Assembly (NCBI GenBank): GCA_044450785.1
Contig: JBIOJM010000047.1
Location: 1-42,418 of the forward strand
DNA from: JBIOJM01 sp044450785
GTDB taxonomy: Bacteria; Planctomycetota; Planctomycetia; Isosphaerales; Isosphaeraceae
DNA: 42,418 nt
Reading direction: 5' to 3'
A program made the translations under genes and the position numbers. The notes under the pieces are model-generated. The model saw only the letters and a program-made list of their open reading frames with translations. It had not been told where the DNA came from and did no database searches. Below, one piece after another: positions 9,008-17,180 of this stretch (position 1 is the first letter of the stretch; each line of letters opens with the position of its first letter).

Positions 9008-10516
9008 TTAAGATTGGGGCGGAAACGGGGACAGGGCGGAAACGGGGTTGTGCGGAAACCGCATGCAGTCGACGAATGCGTCCTGAAATCTTGGGTTCGC
9101 CGCCAGCTCGACGTGCTCGGTGCAAGCCAGGGCGGTTTCGATGATCTTTTCGCGGCGGGAGACGGCGAGGAGGAGCATGCGGGCGCCGCGGAGGGCGGTG
9201 TTGCCGGCGGAGGTGGGGTGATCGACCCAGGCGGGGAGAAGACCGATCCGGCGGGCACTCTCGCCGCGCACGTAGTTGCCGAAGGCCCCGGCCAGAAACA
9301 CGCGAGCGGGCGTGAGTTGCCGACCATCCAGGAGCAGGTCGAAGCCGGCCGCCACGGCTCCCTTGGCCAGTTGCAGCTCGCGGATGTCGGCCTGGGAGAG
9401 CGCCACGGTGCCGGCCAGCGCGATCGACTTGCGGCCCTGGGTCATCCGCCCGCTGGGCTCGACCCAGGCCAGATCGAGGGCCGCGGCCGCGGCATCCACC
9501 AGGCCGCTGCCGCAGAGCCCGCGCGGCAGACCGCCGCCGATCACCGAGCAGTCGAGCACCCCGCCGCGAATCGACACCCGGTCGATCGCCCCGCCGCCGG
9601 CACGCATGCCCATGCCGATTCGCCCGCCTTCGAACGCAGGCCCGGCCGCCGTCGAGGCGCAGCGAATCCGGTCTCGATTGCCGACAGCAATCTCGCCGTT
9701 GGTCCCGAGGTCCAGGAGTGCGCCGGGCTGCGCTGCTTCGACCAGCCCTGTTGCCACCAGCCCGGCCAGCAGGTCGCTGCCCACGAAACCGCCGACGCAG
9801 GGTAGGAAGCAGGCCGGCTGACGCAGCTCCAGAGACCAGCCGAGCTCCTCCGCTTCAAAGCGCTGGGCACCGATGGCCGGTGAGCGAAAGGGAACCGAGG
9901 CCAGCGGAAGGACGCCAAGGCCGCTGAAGAAGTGGTGCATGGCCGTGTTGCCGACCAGCACGATTTCCTCCACTGGACTGCCGTCGGTCAGACGAGCGAG
10001 CATCGCGCCCACCGCCTCGCGGATGATGACCGTCAGGATTCCCGGCTCGGCCAGGTCGTGACGGATCCGGCTCATCAGGTCCGCGCCGAAGCGGGCCTGG
10101 GGATTGAGCGCCGTCTCGACCTTCAAGACCGTGCCCGTCCGCCGATCGACGAGCTGGGCGACCAGCGTGGTGGTGCCGATATCGACCACGGCGCCGAGCC
10201 CGTCCGCGGGCTCGAACGGCACATCCGCACGATCGTCGAGCACGGCAATCGACCACTGGGCGATGTCGAGTGTCACCGGCTCACTCGACTCGGCCATGCA
10301 TCCCAGCCGCCAGCCGGCGCTGAGCTCTTCGGGCGCGAGCACAGCGCGCATCTCGTCGGTGATCGGGACCTCGCCGGCGATTACCCGGACCTTGCAACCG
10401 CCGCACTGTGAAACCCCGGTGCAGGGGAACTCGACCCCCCGCTCGAAGAGCAGGTCCCGCAGAGATCGCTCCGCAGTCGGCTCGAGTCGGAGGGGATCCG
10501 GCCGCGCGCCGGTCAC
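9008..10516 (-). CDS. Corrinoid-activating 2Fe-2S/ASKHA protein (RACo/DUF4445 family)
   Basis: The N-terminal domain carries Cys32, Cys38, Cys41 and Cys73 (C-T-G-V-S-Q-C-G-G-C ... L-G-C), the spacing of a plant-type [2Fe-2S] ferredoxin. The rest is an ASKHA-fold DUF4445 domain with G-A-V-V-D-I-G-T-T-T, G-N-T-A-M-H-H and L-D-L-G-T-N-G-E phosphate-binding motifs. In established members this protein reduces inactive Co(II) corrinoid to Co(I) using ATP hydrolysis. At 502 residues it is a little short of the usual 550-650, because the linker is small. The GTG start at 10516 overlaps the stop of the UroD-like gene (GTGA), making this the last gene of a five-gene operon. It would keep the operon's own corrinoid protein active. 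All expected motifs are present; the function call is firm. Confidence 0.88.
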   Translation of the reverse strand: MTGARPDPLRLEPTAERSLRDLLFERGVEFPCTGVSQCGGCKVRVIAGEVPITDEMRAVLAPEELSAGWRLGCMAESSEPVTLDIAQWSIAVLDDRADVPFEPADGLGAVVDIGTTTLVAQLVDRRTGTVLKVETALNPQARFGADLMSRIRHDLAEPGILTVIIREAVGAMLARLTDGSPVEEIVLVGNTAMHHFFSGLGVLPLASVPFRSPAIGAQRFEAEELGWSLELRQPACFLPCVGGFVGSDLLAGLVATGLVEAAQPGALLDLGTNGEIAVGNRDRIRCASTAAGPAFEGGRIGMGMRAGGGAIDRVSIRGGVLDCSVIGGGLPRGLCGSGLVDAAAAALDLAWVEPSGRMTQGRKSIALAGTVALSQADIRELQLAKGAVAAGFDLLLDGRQLTPARVFLAGAFGNYVRGESARRIGLLPAWVDHPTSAGNTALRGARMLLLAVSRREKIIETALACTEHVELAANPRFQDAFVDCMRFPHNPVSALSPFPPQS

Positions 10517-11526
10517 GGCTGGTGGCTCCTGGCGAAGTCAGTCAGGGCCCTCATGTTCTCCGTGGGAGTTCCCCGCGGCACCTCGCAGCCGGCCGCGACG
10601 ATGTACCGGGGACCGGCGGCCTCATAGCATTCGGCGAGCATCCGGGTGATGCTCTGCGGGGTCCCGTCACGGAGGGCCCGCACCGGGTCGATGTTGCCCA
10701 GGAGCACCTGGCCGGGCCCCATCGCGTCGCGGCCTTCGGCCATGGGGCTAAGGAAGTCCAGGTCCACGATGTCACAGCCCAGGGATCCCATCCCCCGCAG
10801 GATTTTCCGCGTGTTCCCGCAGATGTGCAGCCGCACCCTTGCTCCCACGGCCTTGATCGCCGCGACCAGCGTCTTCTCGTAGGGAAGAACGAAGCGCTCG
10901 TACAGCCTCGGTCCGATCAGCGAGGCCGCCGCGTCGCCGACGCCGATCAGATCGGCTCCCGCATCGACCTGCGCTCGGGCGAACGCGATCTCCATCGCCA
11001 CCACGAACGCGAACAGCTCGTTGACGAACTCCGGGTCGTCATGGAAATCAAGCATCAAGGTGTTCACGCCCCGGAGATCGGCCGCCATGGCGCAGGGGCC
11101 CTCGACCCAACCCTCGACGATCAGGGACGCGCCCGTCCTCTGTTTCAGGAGCGCGACGGCCTCGATCCGGTCGCGCATCCGTCCTGGGGCCGACATGTCG
11201 GGTAACTTGAGTGTCTTGAGCCGTGACTGGTCCTCCAGGAGCGCCCGGCTCTCGATGATCGCCGGCGGCTGGTTATCGAACCATTCCACGGCGCCGCCCA
11301 GGTCGGAGACCTCGCGGGCCGGGTCCGAGATCGCCGTCACGTAGTCGAAACCGAACGTCTCGGCCACGCGCGTCTGCACCTCGGCAAGCACGCGGTGGTC
11401 CGCGGCGTAGTTTCGGTAGGGGACACCGGCCAAGTCGGCGGCGAACATCATGGTGATCGGCATCAGGGGCAGGTGATCGACAGGCTCGCCGTCGAGCATC
11501 GCCAGCACGCGCTCCTTGCCATTCAT
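10513..11526 (-). CDS. UroD/MtaA-like cobamide methyltransferase
   Basis: This 337-residue protein of the uroporphyrinogen-decarboxylase fold starts M-N-G-K-E-R-V-L-A-M-L-D-G-E-P-V-D at the ATG at 11526. It keeps the zinc-ligand set of the methyltransferase branch: H234-x-C236 in R-L-H-I-C-G-N and Cys314 in A-A-G-C-E-V-P. True UroD enzymes lack this H-x-C...C set. Members move methyl groups between a methylated corrinoid protein and an acceptor thiol such as coenzyme M or homocysteine, or from a methyl donor to the corrinoid. Its start overlaps the DUF1638 stop by ATGA and its stop overlaps the reactivator start. Within the operon it would work on the corrinoid protein encoded at 13183-13821. 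The methyl donor or acceptor cannot be read from sequence. Confidence 0.82.
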   Translation of the reverse strand: MNGKERVLAMLDGEPVDHLPLMPITMMFAADLAGVPYRNYAADHRVLAEVQTRVAETFGFDYVTAISDPAREVSDLGGAVEWFDNQPPAIIESRALLEDQSRLKTLKLPDMSAPGRMRDRIEAVALLKQRTGASLIVEGWVEGPCAMAADLRGVNTLMLDFHDDPEFVNELFAFVVAMEIAFARAQVDAGADLIGVGDAAASLIGPRLYERFVLPYEKTLVAAIKAVGARVRLHICGNTRKILRGMGSLGCDIVDLDFLSPMAEGRDAMGPGQVLLGNIDPVRALRDGTPQSITRMLAECYEAAGPRYIVAAGCEVPRGTPTENMRALTDFARSHQP

Positions 11527-12266
11527 GACGTGACCCTCTCGGCTGCGATGATGCCCTGTTCGGGACGAGCGACGATCCGGTGCCCTGGGGGAACCACCAG
11601 GAAGCTCGCGTCGTCCCAATCGCCGGACAGCAGTCCGCGGAAAAGCCCAAGATCTCCACGGACCTTCTCGAATTTCCACCCCTTGTCGGCCGCCTCGGCG
11701 CGGGCTTCGTTCTCGAACCGGTCGTCGGGCTCGATGCCCGTCTCGATGAACGTCAGTTGCTGGTAAGTCCGGTGGTAGCGGGTCAGCTCCTCATGGAGGA
11801 ACTTCCCGTTGTCCTCACCGTACCGGTCGATCAGGGCATCCAGCGTGTAGCCCGTGCCCGTCTGGGTGCGCGCCAGGGGAAGAAGGTCGGCTCCGCGTTC
11901 GACCCAGCCGGTCGATCGGTAGTACACGCCCGGATGGTCCTGGAAGTACGTCTCGAACCCTGTGCGGCTCCCCATGAGGAGAGTGATGCAGTCGTGCGCC
12001 CGGGGAAGAACGAGGGGAATGGAGCGAGCCTCCACGCCGGCCAGGCCATTGCCGCAGAGTCCGTATCCCAGGGCGATGGCGTCGTACTTCTGGGCGCGCG
12101 CCTCGACCTCATCGATTGCGGCCTGCAGGCCCTGGCGCATTGCCCGGGCGCCCAGGTCGTGCAGGCCCTTGGAAAGGAACCGGGCGTCCACCACGTGGGG
12201 CGAGCGGGTGACGGCGTCGCAGAGCTCGCGGATCATGACCTCGCAGCCGATCAGGAGGATGTGCAT
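11523..12266 (-). CDS. DUF1638 domain protein
   Basis: This 247-residue protein starts M-H-I-L-L-I-G-C-E-V at the ATG at 12266, with a GGAGG-like Shine-Dalgarno on the minus strand weak or absent. Conserved features of the family are the N-terminal I-G-C-E, the central A-I-A-L-G-Y-G-L-C-G-N-G (residues ~80-91), L-V-L-P-R-A-H-D-C-I-T-L-L-M-G-S and a Y-x-S-T-G-W strand. The two Cys, one His and Asp in these motifs suggest a metal site, but the biochemical role is unknown. DUF1638 genes are recurrently found with corrinoid methyltransferases. Here the gene lies between the homocysteine-methyltransferase-like and UroD-like genes, overlapping both, which supports a part in the same methyl-transfer pathway. 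Confidence 0.75.
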   Translation of the reverse strand: MHILLIGCEVMIRELCDAVTRSPHVVDARFLSKGLHDLGARAMRQGLQAAIDEVEARAQKYDAIALGYGLCGNGLAGVEARSIPLVLPRAHDCITLLMGSRTGFETYFQDHPGVYYRSTGWVERGADLLPLARTQTGTGYTLDALIDRYGEDNGKFLHEELTRYHRTYQQLTFIETGIEPDDRFENEARAEAADKGWKFEKVRGDLGLFRGLLSGDWDDASFLVVPPGHRIVARPEQGIIAAERVTS

Positions 12267-13132
12267 GACCCTGCGGCCCTCACCAGTGCTCGGACGAACG
12301 CGGGACTCGTACCGCAACAGCCGCCGACGAACGACGCCCCGGCCTCGACGAGTGCGGGAAGATGGCTGGCGAACGCGTCGGGCTTCATGGTGTAGACGGC
12401 CTGGCCGGCCTCGATCGTCGGCATCCCCGCGTTGGGCTTGATCCACACGGGCAGGCCCGATGCCTCCTTGAGGCGACGACAGATCGAGGGAAAGAGCTCG
12501 GGCCCTGCGCCACAATTGGCCCCGACGGCGTCGACGCCCTCTTCGGCCATGGCGCGGGCAGCCGTTTCCGGGTTCACCCCCATCATCGTCCGGTCCTTGC
12601 TCTTGCCGCTGTCGAACGCGAACGAGACGATGATCGGCAGGCCAGCCGGTCTCGCCGCTCGCACGGCCAGGCGTGCCTCCTCGACATCGCTGAACGTCTC
12701 GAAGAGCAAGGCGTCAGCCCCTGCGGCGGCCAGCGCCTCCGCCTGGATCCGGAACGCGTCCGTCACCGTCTGGACATCGATTTCACCGGCAGCCAGGACC
12801 TTTCCGGTCGGGCCCAATGACGCGAAGACGCAGGCATCCCCACCGGCCGCCCTCCTTGAAAGCTCCGCACCGCGGCGATTGAGCTCGACCGCTTTCTCAA
12901 CCTCACCGTGTCCCGCCAGCGCGACCGGGTTGCTGCGGAAGGTGTTGGTCAGGATGACCCGGCTGCCGGCCTCGACATAGGACCGGGCCACTGCAAGGAC
13001 GGCCTCCGGTCGCGTCAGGTTCCAGAGATCCGACGGCTGCCCCAGCGCCAGCCCGAGCTTCTGGAACTCGGTGCCCCAGGCCCCGTCGGTGATGATCAGT
13101 CCCGTACCAAGGAGTGACGACAGCCGGCTCAA
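12251..13132 (-). CDS. Homocysteine S-methyltransferase family protein
   Basis: The barrel enzyme begins S-R-L-S-S-L-L-G-T-G-L-I-I-T-D-G-A-W-G-T-E-F, as in the MetH/BHMT N-terminal module. The zinc cysteines are present: G-A-N-C at residue 207 and G-G-C-C-G at 272-273. I chose the TTG at 13132, preceded by AGAGAGGG, giving 293 residues. A GTG at 13198 would add 22 residues lacking family similarity and would overlap the corrinoid gene. Members transfer a methyl group to homocysteine via Zn-bound thiolate. With a separate corrinoid protein and a reactivator in the same operon, this could be part of a split, folate-independent methionine-forming system or a demethylase. No substrate can be assigned from sequence. 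Its stop overlaps the DUF1638 start by 16 bases. Confidence 0.8.
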   Translation of the reverse strand: MSRLSSLLGTGLIITDGAWGTEFQKLGLALGQPSDLWNLTRPEAVLAVARSYVEAGSRVILTNTFRSNPVALAGHGEVEKAVELNRRGAELSRRAAGGDACVFASLGPTGKVLAAGEIDVQTVTDAFRIQAEALAAAGADALLFETFSDVEEARLAVRAARPAGLPIIVSFAFDSGKSKDRTMMGVNPETAARAMAEEGVDAVGANCGAGPELFPSICRRLKEASGLPVWIKPNAGMPTIEAGQAVYTMKPDAFASHLPALVEAGASFVGGCCGTSPAFVRALVRAAGSCTSS

Positions 13133-13182
13133 GATTCCCTCTCTTTCCAGAACTTTTCGATTTCCTCGAGCGTCCGGCCCTT

Positions 13183-13821
13183 CTATTTCACGCCGCACAT
13201 CCGCCGCGCCAGGGCCACGGCATTGCTCGCGCTCTCCCCGTAGCCGTCGGCGCCGATGTCATCGGCGTATTGCTGGGTCACCGGCGCGCCGCCGATCAAA
13301 ACCTTGACCTGGTCGCGCAGGCCGGCCTGCTTGAGGGCCTCGATGGTCGACTTCATCGAGGGCATCGTGACCGTGAGTAGCGCCGAGAGGCAGACGATTT
13401 GCGCCCCCTTATCGCGGATGGCCTCGATGAACTTCTCGGGCGGCACGTCCGCCCCCAGGTCGATGACCTCGAAGCCGCCCCCCTCGAGCAGGGAGGCCAC
13501 CAGGTTCTTGCCGATGTCGTGCAGGTCTCCCTTCACCGTGCCGATGGCGACGGTCCCCGCGGGTTTGGCCCCGCGCTCGGCCAGGAGCGGGCGGAGCAGC
13601 TCGAGCGCTCCCTTCATGGCCCGCGCCGAGAGGAGCAGCTCCGGCACGAAATACTCTTCCTCCTCGTACCGTTTTCCTACTTCGTCCATCGCCGGCACCA
13701 TCGTGCCCGAGATCAACTGAACGGGATCGACATTTTCCGCGATGGCTTCCCTGGTGATCGCGACGGCCGTCTTGGCGTCGCCATTGAGGACTGCGTCGTA
13801 GAGCTTCTTCAGATCGGCCAT
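13183..13821 (-). CDS. Methyltransferase cognate corrinoid protein
   Basis: This 212-residue protein starts M-A-D-L-K-K-L-Y-D-A-V-L-N-G-D at the ATG at 13821, with an AGAGG Shine-Dalgarno. Residues 1-85 form the helical cap domain (V-P-A-M-D-E-V-G-K-R-Y-E-E-E-E-Y-F-V-P-E-L), and the rest is the Rossmann-like B12-binding domain. The cobalt ligand is His101 in G-D-L-H-D-I-G-K-N-L-V, with the downstream S-A-L-L-T-V-T-M and I-G-G-A-P-V motifs that cradle the dimethylbenzimidazole tail. It is the methyl carrier of the operon and its first gene. The expected length for MtmC/MtbC/MttC-type proteins is about 210-220, so it is complete. All downstream genes overlap or lie within about 50 bp. Confidence 0.92.
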   Translation of the reverse strand: MADLKKLYDAVLNGDAKTAVAITREAIAENVDPVQLISGTMVPAMDEVGKRYEEEEYFVPELLLSARAMKGALELLRPLLAERGAKPAGTVAIGTVKGDLHDIGKNLVASLLEGGGFEVIDLGADVPPEKFIEAIRDKGAQIVCLSALLTVTMPSMKSTIEALKQAGLRDQVKVLIGGAPVTQQYADDIGADGYGESASNAVALARRMCGVK

Positions 13822-14159
13822 GGGTACCTCTGGTTTTTCCCCGTTCGACGTCAATTCCGTCCGTAAGAGGTAAGCCCTCCCCAGTTTGTGTTCTCTCATT
13901 CAGGCTATCGGCGCCGGGAGGCCGGGTCAACGAGATGGCAGCGCGTCGGGATTCTCGAAGCGCTCAACAAGCCAGACCCTGATCGCGACCGCGGCACGGG
14001 GTCCGGAGCCCCGTCCCCAACCGCTCCTGACGCGTTCGACGGACGATGTGCTCGCTCGGCTGATGAAAAGTTGGGGTTGCAGGGGTTTGGGGTTCATCCG
14101 GTTTCCATTGCGAGGACATCACGCTCCTCTGTTTCGGACGGACGTGAGCTTTGAATTCG
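13822..14159. other. Spacer with a palindrome; loss site of the kinase N-terminus
   Basis: I find no convincing gene here. The left part should hold the corrinoid operon promoter (minus strand). A palindrome ACGGGG...CCCCGT with central TCCGGA lies at 13996-14014 and resembles the GGGTCTCC/GACCCC repeats at 15595-15830. The kinase fragment begins abruptly at about 14160, so its ATP-binding lobe should have been encoded here and is gone. Confidence 0.45.
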
Positions 14160-15772
14160 ATGGTCACGGTGCGACAATCGGACATCTTCAATTTGGGCGT
14201 GGTGTTTTACGAGTTGCTGACCGGAAGGCGACCGTTTCGAGGTGACTCGCATCAGGAGATCATGGAGCAGATCATCAGTTTCGAGCCTCGCCCAACCCGC
14301 CAGATCCACGACACCATCCCCAAGGAGCTGGAGCGGATCTGTTCCAAAGCGCTCTCGAAGCGCGCGTCGGAACGATACAGCACCGCCAAGGACCTTGCGG
14401 AAGATCTTCGGCTGTTCCTTCAAACCAACAGAGGCACGGCCTCGCCTGTCGCCCATGCGGTTCCACTAAGGACCCCACCCGGATCAACCCTGGAAGCCGT
14501 TGCACCCCCGGCCACTTCCCGACAGTCCGACTCTGATCAAAGACCGATCAAGATCGTGCCGAGGGGGTTGCGGTCCTTCGACGCGCATGACGCCGACTTT
14601 TTCCTTGAGCTGCGCCCGGGACCTCGGGACCGGGATGGACTGCCTGAAAGCCTCCAATTCTGGAGGAGAAAGATTGAGCAGATCGATCCTGACATGACGT
14701 TCAAGGTGGGGCTGATCTACGGTCCCTCGGGTTGCGGCAAGTCGTCGCTGGTCAAGGCGGGACTTCTCCCCCGGCTGGGCAAGCATGTTTACCCGGTTTA
14801 CATCGAGGCGACACCGGACGAGACCGAAGCCCGCACAGGCGGTCCTCAAGAGCCTTCTGCCCGAGAGCGGCACCGACATCAAGGGGCAGATGAGATCACG
14901 CCAGGATTTACTGGAAGCATCTGGTTACGCCAGCCGTCCCGGGGACTTCGAAGACCTGATCCACATCCTCGACCCCGAGCTTCGCCTGATCACGCCCACC
15001 GACGCAGAGGGTTCCTCCAGTGACGGTCAGCCGACCAAGCCGAGCGGGCGATATTACCAGTTAACCCACGACTATCTGGTCCACTCCCTGCGAGACTGGC
15101 TAACTCGAAAGCAGAGAGACTCGAAAAGGACGGGCGGAGCTGCGCCTTGCGGAACGCTCCTCGCTTTGGAACGACAGGCCTGAGAACCGGCACTTGCCGT
15201 CTCCACTGGAATGGGCGAATATCCGGCTGCTGACCAGGAGGCGGGACTGGACCGGGTCGCAGCGCCGGATGATGAAGAAGCAGACGACCTACCAGTGGAA
15301 CGACCCGCCGCTCGATGCATCGTGGACGAAGCCCGATCCGACATGGAAGAGCCGGATCGAATCGGCCCAGGGACTGCTGGATGACCGTTTCGCCTTTTGC
15401 CAGACGATGCCCCTGAATGAGTTCCTCACGACCGTCGAGACGCTCAGGAAGTCGGGCTACCGCCCTGTTCGCTTCCGCCCCTATGCCGATGGACAGACCG
15501 TGAAAGTGGCGGCGGTCTGGGCCCGAGACGGACGGAACTGGCGCATCGAATCGGGACTGTCCGCCGAGCAGCTCCGCCAGCAGGACGACTCCCCTGCTCG
15601 GCGCGGGTCTCCTGACCCCGACCAGTCCGCAGCTCGGCGCGGGTCTCCTGACCCCGCCGTTGCCGGCGCTGTTCGGCGCGGGTCTCCCGACCCCGCCGTC
15701 GCCGGCGCTGTTCGGCGCGGGTCTCCCGACCCCGCCGTTGCCGAGACCGCAGGTCTCCTGCATCCGGGGTAG
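14160..15772 (+). pseudogene. Ser/Thr kinase-nSTAND1 part of the DGR target gene, fragmented
   Basis: The frame enters a protein kinase at subdomain IX (S-D-I-F-N-L-G-V-V-F-Y-E-L-L-T-G-R-R-P-F), continues through L-x-R-I-C-S-K-A-L-S-K-R-A-S-E-R-Y to the end of the kinase lobe, and runs by a linker into an nSTAND1 NTPase (F-D-A-H-D-A-D-F-F-L-E-L, Walker A G-P-S-G-C-G-K-S-S-L-V). At about 14833 the frame changes and most of the NTPase is skipped to L-L-E-A-S-G-Y-A, Y-Y-Q-L-T-H-D-Y-L-V-H-S-L-R-D-W-L. Another frame change near 15130 leads to L-E-W-A-N-I-R-L-L-T-R-R, then to F-A-F-C-Q-T-M-P and V-R-F-R-P-Y-A-D-G. The ORF ends in a repeat at 15772. No ATP-binding lobe or catalytic HRD is present. 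I infer one ancestral gene with the FGE domain that follows. Confidence 0.8.
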
Positions 15773-15830
15773 CCGCCGATTCGGGGAGACCTTCGATCCC
15801 GGGGAGGGCGGGGTCTGGAGACCCGCGCCC
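15595..15830 (+). repeat. Palindromic GC-rich repeat cluster inside the kinase gene
   Basis: Four copies of a 20-bp palindrome-like unit beginning GCGCGGGTCTCC and ending GACCCCG start at 15601, 15637, 15676 and 15715. The last two periods are 39 bp, giving the repeated peptide R-R-G-S-P-D-P-A-V. An inverted copy lies at 15809-15828. The cluster interrupts the linker between the kinase/NTPase part and the FGE part and supplies the stop at 15772. It looks like a family of dispersed MITE/REP-like repeats that has inserted and multiplied; the related palindrome at 13996-14014 supports this. Confidence 0.7.
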
Positions 15831-15846
15831 AACACAGGCCAACGCG

Positions 15847-16932
15847 ATGGAGGGAATCCTCTTCGACCCCGAGACTTCGATAAGGCGGGCGCTGATCCAG
15901 GCCCTCGGAACATTCGGGACCGACCGACTATCCCCCGGCGAGCGAGATCCATTGGTCGACAAGCTACATGACCTCTACCGCAACGATCCCGACGCGGGCA
16001 TCCACGGGGCGGCCGAGTGGACCCTGCGGCGCTGGCAGCAGCAGGAGAAGCTCAAGGCAACTCAGGCCGAGCTGACGAAGGTCAAGGAGCCGGATGGCCG
16101 CCGCTGGTACGTCAACGGCCAGGGTCAGACGTTCGTCATCGTCGAGGGCCCCGTCGAGTTTCGCATGGGCTCGCCGGCGAGTGAGCCCGATCGTGATCGG
16201 GACGAAATCTCGCACCGCCGGGTCATTCCTCGGCGCTTCGCCATCGCGGACAAGGAGGTGAGCGTCGAGCAGTATCAACGGTTCGTGCGGGAGGACCCCC
16301 AATTCGGTCTCGATCGGAGCTATCTGGATAATTACAGTCCCGAGCCGGACGGCCCCATGATTTACGTGAATTGGTTTGGCGCCGCCGCCTACTGCAACTG
16401 GCTGAGCGAGCAGGAGGGTTTGCCCAAGGACCAGTGGTGCTACCTCCGCAACGCGGCCGAGGCTTACAGCGCGGGGATGACGATCCCGGCCAACGTGCTG
16501 GCGCGCACCGGCTATCGCCTGCCCACCGAGGCGGAATGGGAATGTGCCTGCCGGGCGGGTACGATGACCAGCCGGTATCATGGTCTCTCGCCCGACCTGC
16601 TCGATGTTTATGCTCGGCATCAAGCCAACAGCAAAGACCATGCCTGGCCGGGGGGAAGCTTGCTGCCCAACGATCTGGGATTGTTCGACACGTTGGGGAA
16701 CGTGTTTGAATGGTGTCAAGATCCCTACGGCCGCTACCAACCGGGAAAGGAAGGCTCAATTATAGATCATATAAACCTTCTTGAATCTATAAATGAAAAG
16801 AACCCTCGTCTCCTTCGGGGCGGGACGTTCGACAGTCAGCCGGCGTACGTCCGCTCGGCGTACCGTTTCAGGGACGCCCCGTCGAACCGTATCTCGGACG
16901 ACGGTTTCCGCCCTGCGAGGACTTATCCCTGA
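15847..16932 (+). CDS. DGR variable protein: FGE-sulfatase (C-type lectin fold) domain
   Basis: The first ~75 residues (S-I-R-R-A-L-I-Q-A-L-G, H-G-A-A-E-W-T-L-R-R-W) are the HEAT-like linker seen in kinase-FGE fusions. From residue ~90 comes a full FGE-sulfatase domain: V-E-F-R-M-G-S-P, V-E-Q-Y-Q-R-F, Y-V-N-W-F-G-A-A-A-Y-C-N-W-L-S, G-Y-R-L-P-T-E-A-E-W-E, L-G-N-V-F-E-W-C and L-L-R-G-G-T-F. The C-terminal residues 319-358 are encoded by the variable repeat. The two Cu-binding cysteines of catalytic FGE are absent (S and V at the aligned positions), so this is a binding module and not a sulfatase activator. No Shine-Dalgarno is visible; the natural start was upstream in the kinase. Codons just before the variable repeat (16755-16800) are unusually AT-rich. 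Confidence 0.85.
   Translation: MEGILFDPETSIRRALIQALGTFGTDRLSPGERDPLVDKLHDLYRNDPDAGIHGAAEWTLRRWQQQEKLKATQAELTKVKEPDGRRWYVNGQGQTFVIVEGPVEFRMGSPASEPDRDRDEISHRRVIPRRFAIADKEVSVEQYQRFVREDPQFGLDRSYLDNYSPEPDGPMIYVNWFGAAAYCNWLSEQEGLPKDQWCYLRNAAEAYSAGMTIPANVLARTGYRLPTEAEWECACRAGTMTSRYHGLSPDLLDVYARHQANSKDHAWPGGSLLPNDLGLFDTLGNVFEWCQDPYGRYQPGKEGSIIDHINLLESINEKNPRLLRGGTFDSQPAYVRSAYRFRDAPSNRISDDGFRPARTYP
16801..16924 (+). other. DGR variable repeat (VR)
   Basis: Aligned without gaps to the template at 18266-18389 (offset 1465). Twelve differences occur in the first 119 bases, at 16831, 16835, 16839, 16846, 16861, 16867, 16868, 16873, 16892, 16894, 16897 and 16900. In each the template has A; the variable repeat has G six times and T six times. 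None of the template C, G or T positions differ until 16920 (C to G). Template AAC codons became Asp, Tyr, Phe and Ile, AAT became Ser, and one change is silent. The invariant 3' end GGTTTCCGCCCTGCGAG (16903-16919) is the likely initiation-of-mutagenic-homing site. Confidence 0.95.
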
Positions 16933-17001
16933 TCCGCTTTACTCCTTTACCACTGCGCCATTATTATATGAACATGCTATGATAGTAATGAATGACGGTC
17001 T

Positions 17002-17018
17002 ACCCGGCGTAGCCGGGT
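17002..17018 (+). repeat. Hairpin downstream of the variable repeat
   Basis: A perfect 7-bp stem (ACCCGGC and GCCGGGT) closes a 3-base GTA loop. It stands alone in an AT-rich, gene-free stretch (16933-17180), 77 bp after the variable repeat. In characterised DGRs a small GC-rich hairpin or cruciform just downstream of the variable repeat stimulates homing, though usually closer to it. The role here is inference. Confidence 0.5.
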
Positions 17019-17180
17019 CGGACCCGAAAAACCGGTTGTAGCTTCCAGATTGGCATTCCGACATAGCCGGATTCCAGGAATATGTTGTTGTGTGGTGCAC
17101 GGTTGAGTATGGAGTTATTGATTTACAAGTGGTTGTTCGAGTCGTACCATAGGATTATAGCATCTCACTTGATAAAGTCA

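Noticed and set aside
15595..15740. Possible CRISPR array from regularly spaced 20-bp repeats
   Set aside because: Spacing of 36-39 bp with nearly identical spacers, palindromic units, an inverted copy and no cas genes. This is a tandem palindromic repeat.
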